DNA from: Propionivibrio dicarboxylicus
GTDB taxonomy: Bacteria > Pseudomonadota > Gammaproteobacteria > Burkholderiales > Rhodocyclaceae
NCBI GenBank assembly: GCA_945902805.1
Contig: CAMDMZ010000021.1
Coordinates: 1 to 64,000 of the forward strand
Direction of reading: 5' to 3'
Length of the DNA stretch: 64,000 nt
Part shown: positions 40,645 to 48,395 of the stretch, one piece after another
Layout: every line of letters begins with the position of its first letter
How positions within the stretch are numbered: position 1 is the stretch's first letter
The notes under the pieces: generated by a model
Seen by the model: only the letters and a program-made list of their open reading frames with translations
Database searches by the model: none
What the model was told of the DNA's origin: nothing
Program-made: the position numbers and the translations under genes

Positions 40645-41109
40645 CTAAAGAAAACGATCAAGCAAGCGCCGGCTGTGGGCATCGAGGGTGAACAGGTCGG
40701 GGATGCGGTAGTTCATGCCGTGGCTGTCCGTGATGAGCAATTCACCTTGCCCAATGCGGCGAATATCTTCTTCGCCGCGCAAGGTGAATTCGGTTGCGCC
40801 ACGGTCAGTATTGACGCGCCATTGACTGGGTGTGGCGAAGGCCGAGACGGCGACTAGTTGCTTGACCTCGGGCACAAATTCGCGCTGGGCCAGTTCGTCC
40901 TGCACCAGCGTTTGCTCGTTGTCGGGCAATTCGGATAGCCGCGCGATCCAGGCCAGTTCGTGGCCGTCAGTGCTGACCAGCGAAACGCCTTCGTCGGGGG
41001 CGGCGATCGGAAAGGCGCGCACGGCGACAACGCCTTCATGCTGTTGGCCGTCATTGGTGATCAGCACGAGGCGGCCAAAACTGTTGCGGCTGAGAGTGAA
41101 ATCGCTCAT
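40645..41109 (-). CDS. DUF1854 family protein (cyanophycin metabolism-associated)
   Basis: Small protein directly downstream of ABC gene; GVSLVSTDGHELAWIARLSELP and REFVPEVKQLVAVSAFATPSQWRVNTDRG recognised as DUF1854-like. Confidence 0.85.
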   Translation of the reverse strand: MSDFTLSRNSFGRLVLITNDGQQHEGVVAVRAFPIAAPDEGVSLVSTDGHELAWIARLSELPDNEQTLVQDELAQREFVPEVKQLVAVSAFATPSQWRVNTDRGATEFTLRGEEDIRRIGQGELLITDSHGMNYRIPDLFTLDAHSRRLLDRFL

Positions 41110-43382
41110 AGGGCACCGCCTTCCAGCAGCAGTTCTTCGGCATGGCGTTGTTGCGCCTGATAGAGCCGGTAGTAGTGGCCTTCGCGCGCCATCAGGTCGT
41201 CGTGGCCACCCACTTCGACAATCAAGCCACGATCCATCACCACCAGGCGGTCGGCCTTGCGCAGTGTGGACAGGCGGTGCGCGATGGCGATCGTGGTGCG
41301 GCCGGCGACAAGATTGTCCAGCGCACGCTGGATTTCCTTTTCGGTCTCGGTATCGACGGCCGAGGTGGCTTCGTCGAGGATCAATAAGCGGGGATCAATT
41401 AACAACGCACGGGCGATGGAAACCCGTTGCCGCTCGCCGCCGGAAAGTCCCTGGCCGCGTTCGCCGACCAGGGAGTCATAGCCTTGCGGCAGGCGCAGGA
41501 TAAATTCGTGGGCGTGCGCGGCGCGAGCAGCGGCGACGATTTCCTCACGCGTGGCCTCAGGCTTGCCATAGGCGATGTTCTCGGCCACCGAACCGAAGAA
41601 CAGGAAGGGCTCCTGCAACACCAGGCCGATGTGGCGTCGATATTCGGCGACCGGAATCGAGCGCAGATCGACGCCATCGATGCGAATCGAACCATCCGTG
41701 ACATCGTAGAAGCGACAGATCAGATTGACCAGCGTACTCTTACCTGAACCGCTATGACCGACCAGGCCGATCATCTCACCGGGCCGAATCTGCAGCGACA
41801 GGTCGCGGATTACCGAACGGCTGCCATAGCGGAAACCGACCTCGCGCAGTTCGACAGCGCCGGTGACGTTTTCCAGATGGATGGGCCGCGTCGGTTCTGG
41901 TACGGTGGAGACGTGATCGAGGATGTCGAAGATGCGCTTGGCGCCGGCCGCAGCTTTTTGCGTCACGGAAACAATACGGCTCATCGAGTCCAGGCGCGCG
42001 TAAAAACGGCCGATGTAGGCGAGAAAGGCGGTGAGCACGCCGACCGTGATCTGGCTTTTTGACACCAGCCAGATACCGAAGCCCCAGACCACCAGCAGTC
42101 CAATCTCGGTCAGCAGCGAAACTGTGGGTGTGAACAGCGACCAGGTGCGATTGAGTTTGTCGTTGATTTCCAGATTGTGCTGGTTGGCGTCGCGGAAGCG
42201 CTTGGCCTCACGTGATTCTTGGGCGAAGGCCTTGACCACGCGAATGCCGGGAATGGTATCGGCCAGCACATTGGTGACCTGGCCCCAGACGCGGTCGATC
42301 TTTTCAAAGCCGGTGCGCAAGCGGTCGCGCACCAGATGGATCAACCACGCGATCAAGGGCAGCGGCAGCAGCGTGACCAGTGCCAGTGAGGGATTGATGC
42401 TGAACAAGATCACGGCGGTCATGCCGATCATCAATACGTCGGTGGCGAAGTCGAGCAAGTGCAGCGACAAAAAGACGCTGATACGGTCGGTTTCCGAGCC
42501 GATACGCGCCATCAGATCGCCGGTGCGTTTGCCACCGAAGTATTCGAGCGAGAGCTGCAGCAGGTGCTCGAAGGTGGTGGTGCGCAGGTCAGCAGCAATG
42601 CGTTCCGAGGCCAGGGCAAGGATGTAGGTCTTGGCCCAGCCCAGACCCCACGACAGCAGCGCGGCACCGAATAAGCCGGCGAGATACAGCCCGACCATGG
42701 CGGGATCGATGTGCTGGCCGGCGTGAAAGGGGATCAGGATATCGTCCATCAGCGGGATGGTGAGGTAGGGCGGCACCAGCGTCGCCGCCGTCGAGCCCAA
42801 CATCAGCAGGAAACCCGCCAGCAACTGGCCCTGGTACGGTTTGGCGAAACGCCACAGGCGCAGCAAGGTCCAGGTCGAGGGCGGCGTTTGTTCGACGCGA
42901 GTGCAGATCGGACACTCGTCCTCGTCAGGTGGCAGCGGGGCCTTGCAGTTGGGGCAGACGTCGTTGTTGTCGATAGGTGCCGGGGCGCCGGTCGCTATCG
43001 CCAGGCGTTGGCTTTCGAACAGCTTGATCAGGCGCTGTGCGGCGAGGTTCTGTTCCAGCGTGTAGCGCCAGCGGGCGAGCCGTTGCTGCAGGTCGTACAG
43101 CTCCAAAGTACCGATGCCGGCGTGATCGAAGTGCCCGAGCCGCAGTTCGTCGTGCAGCGGCCAGTGTTCCCATTGGGCGGAATCGGCACGGCGGGCGAGC
43201 AACTCACGCTCGCAGAGAACGATGCAGGTCCGGGAAAAATTCAGACGCTCGTCGAGATCGACTTCCAGCCAGGCGACGACGACGGCGTCCGGTGCCAGTT
43301 CGGTATTCAGGCCGTCGCGCCAGGTAGCGGGAAAAGACTCGGGGAATCGTGAAAGGGATGGCAAGGCAGGGCGGAGGTTCAT
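41106..43382 (-). CDS. ABC transporter, fused TM and ATPase domains, with N-terminal extension and zinc-ribbon (cyanophycin-associated)
   Basis: CPNCKAPLPPDEDECPIC, ABC TM region, [54 protein letters not shown]. Confidence 0.92.
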   Translation of the reverse strand: MNLRPALPSLSRFPESFPATWRDGLNTELAPDAVVVAWLEVDLDERLNFSRTCIVLCERELLARRADSAQWEHWPLHDELRLGHFDHAGIGTLELYDLQQRLARWRYTLEQNLAAQRLIKLFESQRLAIATGAPAPIDNNDVCPNCKAPLPPDEDECPICTRVEQTPPSTWTLLRLWRFAKPYQGQLLAGFLLMLGSTAATLVPPYLTIPLMDDILIPFHAGQHIDPAMVGLYLAGLFGAALLSWGLGWAKTYILALASERIAADLRTTTFEHLLQLSLEYFGGKRTGDLMARIGSETDRISVFLSLHLLDFATDVLMIGMTAVILFSINPSLALVTLLPLPLIAWLIHLVRDRLRTGFEKIDRVWGQVTNVLADTIPGIRVVKAFAQESREAKRFRDANQHNLEINDKLNRTWSLFTPTVSLLTEIGLLVVWGFGIWLVSKSQITVGVLTAFLAYIGRFYARLDSMSRIVSVTQKAAAGAKRIFDILDHVSTVPEPTRPIHLENVTGAVELREVGFRYGSRSVIRDLSLQIRPGEMIGLVGHSGSGKSTLVNLICRFYDVTDGSIRIDGVDLRSIPVAEYRRHIGLVLQEPFLFFGSVAENIAYGKPEATREEIVAAARAAHAHEFILRLPQGYDSLVGERGQGLSGGERQRVSIARALLIDPRLLILDEATSAVDTETEKEIQRALDNLVAGRTTIAIAHRLSTLRKADRLVVMDRGLIVEVGGHDDLMAREGHYYRLYQAQQRHAEELLLEGGAL

Positions 43383-43623
43383 GGTTGATGCGGAAAGTGA
43401 AACAAAGGGAAACAGCGTGCTTTAACGCGATTCAGGAAGGCCGGAAAGGGGTTAACATCGAAGCGTTTACACTCAACGACAGCCTGATTTGCGACTGAAA
43501 ACTACGGGATCGCGTTTGTGATCAGGCGAGAATCGATCAACCACAGTATAAGGTACCGACGTCCGGCACCCGCGCGGTTTGCGGGATCTGCTCGTTCAAT
43601 ACCAGCGATCGACATGAACCCAC

Positions 43624-45807
43624 ATGACTAAGCGCGACTTGACCTTTTTGCGCGTGAACTACCTGCGCGGCCCCAATATCTGGACCTATCGACCGGTAAT
43701 CGAAGCCTGGGTCGATATCGGCGAATTCGAACAGCAACCGTCGAACACCTTGCCCGGTTTCAACGAACGCCTGATTGCCCTGCTGCCCGGGCTTGATAAG
43801 CATCGCTGCGGCGTAGGCGAGCCGGGCGGCTTCATCCTGCGTTTGCGCGAGGGCACCTGGCTCGGCCATGTGCTGGAGCACGTGACCATCGAATTGCAGA
43901 ACCTGGCCGGTAGCCAGGTCGGATTCGGCAAGGCGCGGCAAACGGCGGAAGGCAGCGGTATTTACAAGGTCGCCGTGCGAACGCGCGACGAGAGAGTCGG
44001 ACGCGCGGCGATAGCTATTGGCCGCGAACTGATCCTGGCGGCGGTGGACGATCGCCCGTTCGATCTGGCCAAAAATGTCGCCGAGTTGCGCGATCTGGTC
44101 GATCGCCATTGTCTCGGGCCGAGCACGGCGTGCATCGTCGATGCGGCGGGCGAACGCAAGATTCCGTCGATCCGGCTGAATGACGGCAACCTGGTGCAGC
44201 TCGGGTATGGCGTCAAGCAGCGCCGCATCTGGACGGCAGAGACCGATCGCACCTCGGCGATCGCCGAAGGTATTTCACGCGACAAGGATTTGACCAAGTC
44301 GTTGCTGGCATCCTGCGGCGTCCCTGTACCCGGCGGGCAGATCGTCAAAACGGCGGCCGAGGCATGGGACGCGGCCGAAGACATCGGACTGCCGGTGGTG
44401 GTCAAGCCGGTTGACGGCAATCACGGGCGCGGCGTGTCGCTGGAGCTGATCAATCGCCAAGAGGTGGAAGCCGCCTTCGCCCTGGCCGAAAAGGAAGGCA
44501 GCGAGGTTATTGTCGAAAGCTTCATCAAGGGCAATGAACACCGCTTGCTGGTGGTCGGTGGCAAGGTCGTGGCCGCGGCGCACGGCGAGATTGCGGCGGT
44601 GACGGGCGATGGCCGTTCGACCGTGCTGGGACTGATCGATGCCCAGATCAATAGCGATCCACGACGTGGACTGACGGAAGACTTTCCGCTCAATCGGGTG
44701 ACCGTCAGTGAAGATCCTGCGGTCGGGCTCGAACTGGAGCGCCAGGGCTACACGCCGAAATCGGTGCCTGTCGCCGGCGCACGGGTGCTGATCCAGCGCA
44801 ATGGAAATGTCGCCTCCGATTGCACGGACCAGGTTTGCCCTGAGGTGGAGGCCATTGCGGCGCTGGCCGCGCGCGTGGTTGGACTCGATATTGCTGGTGT
44901 CGATGTGGTGGCCGAGGATATATCGCGACCGCTGGAAAGCCAGGGCGGCGCGATTGTCGAGGTCAATGCCGGTCCGGGCCTGCTCATGCACCTGAAACCG
45001 GCGAGCGGCCAGCCGCGTCCGGTCGGGGAGGCGATCGCCCGTGAACTGTTTCCTGTCGGCGAAACCGGACGCATTCCGGTGGTCGGCATCAGTGGCTTGC
45101 GCGGTACGACCCAGATCGCCCGTCTGACAGCGTGGATAGCACAATTGGCTGGCCGTCATGTCGGACTCGCCTGTGCCGATGGCCTGTTTGTCGGTCATCG
45201 CTGTATTGGCAAGCGCGACCCGATCGGCTTTGACGGCGCACAGTCGATTCTGATGAACCGGACCGTCGATACGGTGGTGATTCAGAGCGCGGCTCGCGGC
45301 ATCCTGAGCGATGGCTTGTCCTATGATCGCTGCCAGGTTGGCGTGGTGACGGATGTCAGCGGCGCGGCCGAGCTTGGTGAGTTTTATCTGAGCGACGATG
45401 ACCAGGTATTCAATGTGTTGCGTACCCAGGTGGACGTGGTTTTGCCGGATGGCATGGCCGTGCTCAATGCTGCCGATGCGCGCGTGGTCGAGATGGCTGA
45501 GCTGTGCGATGGCGACGTGATCTTCTACGCCGAGACGGGCGATCAGCCGGTCATCGTCAAACATCGCACCGATGGCGGTCGTGCGGTATTCGAGCGCCAC
45601 GGGCGGATAGTGCTGGCGACTGGCGATAGCGAGACTTTGCTGCGCGCCCTGACGGCACAGGCACCGGGCAGCCCGCACGTGCTTGAGAATCTGCTGGCGG
45701 CCGCTGCAGCGGCCTGGGCGCTTGGTATCGTGCCCGAGCTGATCGGTGCCGGCATCCAAACCTTTGAGGACAGTCTGGCCGCAACGGCCCTGGCTGCTGC
45801 CTCCTGA
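43624..45807 (+). CDS. Cyanophycin synthetase-like protein with degenerate Mur-ligase domain
   Basis: RGPNIWTYRPVIEAWVDI; ATP-grasp PVVVKPVDGNHGRGVS; Walker A replaced by GISGLRGTTQ; C-terminal Mur domain missing. Confidence 0.88.
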   Translation: MTKRDLTFLRVNYLRGPNIWTYRPVIEAWVDIGEFEQQPSNTLPGFNERLIALLPGLDKHRCGVGEPGGFILRLREGTWLGHVLEHVTIELQNLAGSQVGFGKARQTAEGSGIYKVAVRTRDERVGRAAIAIGRELILAAVDDRPFDLAKNVAELRDLVDRHCLGPSTACIVDAAGERKIPSIRLNDGNLVQLGYGVKQRRIWTAETDRTSAIAEGISRDKDLTKSLLASCGVPVPGGQIVKTAAEAWDAAEDIGLPVVVKPVDGNHGRGVSLELINRQEVEAAFALAEKEGSEVIVESFIKGNEHRLLVVGGKVVAAAHGEIAAVTGDGRSTVLGLIDAQINSDPRRGLTEDFPLNRVTVSEDPAVGLELERQGYTPKSVPVAGARVLIQRNGNVASDCTDQVCPEVEAIAALAARVVGLDIAGVDVVAEDISRPLESQGGAIVEVNAGPGLLMHLKPASGQPRPVGEAIARELFPVGETGRIPVVGISGLRGTTQIARLTAWIAQLAGRHVGLACADGLFVGHRCIGKRDPIGFDGAQSILMNRTVDTVVIQSAARGILSDGLSYDRCQVGVVTDVSGAAELGEFYLSDDDQVFNVLRTQVDVVLPDGMAVLNAADARVVEMAELCDGDVIFYAETGDQPVIVKHRTDGGRAVFERHGRIVLATGDSETLLRALTAQAPGSPHVLENLLAAAAAAWALGIVPELIGAGIQTFEDSLAATALAAAS

Positions 45808-45827
45808 ATCTGACAGGAATTACGTCC

Positions 45828-48395
45828 ATGGAAGTTTCCCGCATCCGGGCATTGCGCGGCCCCAACCTGTGGAGTCGCCAGACCTCGATCGAAGCCATTG
45901 TCAAATGCGTGGCGACCGATTGCAACATTGCTGCGAATGTCGGCCTGGAAGCGCGGCTTCGCGAGCGCTTTCCCGGCCTTGGCCAGTTGCAGCCGAAAGG
46001 GCAGAACGAACCGATGTCGCTGGCGCATGTGATCGCTGCGGCGACATTGAATCTGCAGGTACAGGCTGGCTGCTCGGTCACCTTTTCGCGCACCCAGCGG
46101 ACGCTTGAAAAGGGCGTGTATCAGGTAGTGATCCAGTATTCCGAAGAGGAAGTCGGGCGTCTGGCATTCGATATGGCACAAGAACTGATTGCCGCAGCAA
46201 TGAACGATCAGCCATTCGATGCGGCGGCAGCCATCGCGACATTGCACGAACTTGACGCCGACGTACGCCTTGGCCCATCGACCGGCGCCATCGTCGATGC
46301 CGCAGTGGCACACGGCATTCCCTATCGCCGCCTGACTTCGGGCAGTCTGGTGCAGTTTGGCTGGGGCTCGAAGCAGCGCCGCATCCAGGCCGCCGAAGTG
46401 GATTCAACCAGCGCGATTGCCGAATCTATCGCCCAGGACAAGGACCTGACCAAACGCCTTCTGGCCGCGGCCGGCGTGCCGGTGCCCTACGGTCGGCCGG
46501 TGGATGATGTCGAGGATGCCCTCGCTGCCGCCGAGGAAATCGGCTGGCCGGTGGTGGTCAAGCCGCAAGACGGCAACCAGGGCAAGGGCGTGACGTCGAA
46601 TGTGGTGAGCGAGGAACATTTGCGCACCGTGTATCAGGTGGCCTTGCAGTACAGCGACAACATCCTCGTCGAAAAATACCTGCCGGGCCACGATTTCCGC
46701 TTGTTGGTCGTGGGCGACAAGCTGGTGGCTGCGGCGCGGCGCGATGCACCGCATGTGGTCGGCGACGGCGTGCATACGATTCGCGAACTGGTGGCCGAGG
46801 TGAACAAGGATCCTCGTCGCGGCGATGGTCATGCCACGCCGATGTCGTGGATGCGGATCGACGAGATCGCCATTGCGCGCCTCAAGCTGCACAATTTCAC
46901 GCCGGAATCGATCCCGCCCATGGGCACCCGCGTGATGATGCGTAACAACGCCAATCTTTCCACGGGTGGCACGGCGACCGATGTGACCGACGAAGTGCAT
47001 CCAGATGTGGCAGCGCGTGCCGTGGATGCCGCCTTGACCATCGGTCTCGATATTTGCGGTGTCGATGTGGTGTGCGACAGCGTGGGGCGTCCACTTGAAG
47101 AGCAAAGTGGCGGCATCGTCGAAGTCAATGCCGCACCGGGCTTGCGCATGCACATCTTCCCTTCCTACGGCAAAGGCCGTGCGGTCGGCGAGGCGGTGGT
47201 GGCAACGCTGTACCCGAATGGCGACAACGGGCGCATTCCCGTCATCGCCGTCACCGGCACCAACGGCAAGACGACCACCGTGCGGGTGATCTCGCATCTG
47301 CTGGCAACCAGCGGCTTGCGGGTCGGCATGACCAATACCGATGGCGTGTACATCGGCAAGCGTCAGATCGATAGCGGTGATTGCTCGGGACCGAAGAGCG
47401 CGCGCAATGTGTTGATGAATCCGGATGTCGATGCCGCCGTGTTCGAAACCGCGCGTGGCGGCTTGCTGCGCGAGGGCCTGGCGTTTGATCAGTGCCAGGT
47501 GGCGGTGGTCACCAATCTCGGGCTGGGTGATCACCTCGGTCTCAACTACATCACCACGGTCGATGATCTCGCCGTCTTGAAGCGCGTGATTGTGCAGAAC
47601 GTGGCCAGCGATGGCTACGCCGTTCTCAATGCCGCCGATCCGGTGGTGGTGGCGATGGCGCCGAAATGTACTGGTCATGTTTGTTTCTTTACAGCTGATC
47701 GCGGCTTGCCGATCATGGCCGCGCATCGCGCCCAGGGCCAGCGCGTGGTGTATGTGGCCGACAATGCCATCGTCGCCGAGCAGGGCAGTTTCATCGAGCG
47801 CATTCCCCTGTCCGCGGTACCGATCACCCACAACGGCACGATCGGCTTCCAGGTCGATAACGTAATGGCCGCTGTGGGGGCCGCCTGGTCCGTGGGACTG
47901 GACTGGGACATCATCCGGCGCGGACTGGCTACATTCAATGCCGACCTCGACAACGCGCCGGGACGCTTCAACGTTTTCGATTATCGAGGTGCAACCTTGA
48001 TTGCCGATTACGGCCACAACCCGGATGCCATGGCGGCGCTGGTGGGTGCCGTGAATGCCATGCCGGCAAAGCGCCGCCTGGTCGTCATCAGCGGTGCCGG
48101 CGACCGGCGCGACGAGGACATCCGCCAGCAGACGCAGATCCTCGGCGGTGCCTTCGATGAGGTCCTGCTTTATCAGGACGCCTGTCAACGTGGTCGCGCC
48201 GATGGCGAGGTGCTGGGGCTGTTGCGCGAAGGTCTGACAAATGCGTTTCGGGCCAAGATCGTGGAAGAAATCCACGGTGAGTTCATTGCCATCGATACCG
48301 CGCTGGCCAAATTAAAGCCGGGTGACCTGTGCCTCATCCTGATTGATCAGGTGGAGGAAGCGCTGGCGCATATTGCCAAGCGGGTGGCGGGCTGA
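45828..48395 (+). CDS. cphA: Cyanophycin synthetase
   Basis: RGPNLWSRQTSIEAIVKC; ATP-grasp PVVVKPQDGNQGKGVTSNV; Mur-ligase VTGTNGKTTTVRVISHLL; C-terminal IADYGHNPDAMAALV. Confidence 0.95.
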   Translation: MEVSRIRALRGPNLWSRQTSIEAIVKCVATDCNIAANVGLEARLRERFPGLGQLQPKGQNEPMSLAHVIAAATLNLQVQAGCSVTFSRTQRTLEKGVYQVVIQYSEEEVGRLAFDMAQELIAAAMNDQPFDAAAAIATLHELDADVRLGPSTGAIVDAAVAHGIPYRRLTSGSLVQFGWGSKQRRIQAAEVDSTSAIAESIAQDKDLTKRLLAAAGVPVPYGRPVDDVEDALAAAEEIGWPVVVKPQDGNQGKGVTSNVVSEEHLRTVYQVALQYSDNILVEKYLPGHDFRLLVVGDKLVAAARRDAPHVVGDGVHTIRELVAEVNKDPRRGDGHATPMSWMRIDEIAIARLKLHNFTPESIPPMGTRVMMRNNANLSTGGTATDVTDEVHPDVAARAVDAALTIGLDICGVDVVCDSVGRPLEEQSGGIVEVNAAPGLRMHIFPSYGKGRAVGEAVVATLYPNGDNGRIPVIAVTGTNGKTTTVRVISHLLATSGLRVGMTNTDGVYIGKRQIDSGDCSGPKSARNVLMNPDVDAAVFETARGGLLREGLAFDQCQVAVVTNLGLGDHLGLNYITTVDDLAVLKRVIVQNVASDGYAVLNAADPVVVAMAPKCTGHVCFFTADRGLPIMAAHRAQGQRVVYVADNAIVAEQGSFIERIPLSAVPITHNGTIGFQVDNVMAAVGAAWSVGLDWDIIRRGLATFNADLDNAPGRFNVFDYRGATLIADYGHNPDAMAALVGAVNAMPAKRRLVVISGAGDRRDEDIRQQTQILGGAFDEVLLYQDACQRGRADGEVLGLLREGLTNAFRAKIVEEIHGEFIAIDTALAKLKPGDLCLILIDQVEEALAHIAKRVAG

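Noticed and set aside
44275-45759. 494-aa minus-strand ORF antisense to first cphA-like gene
   Set aside because: Shadow ORF; no recognisable motifs.
46404-48275. 623-aa minus-strand ORF antisense to cphA
   Set aside because: Shadow ORF of a clear cyanophycin synthetase; low-complexity His-rich translation.
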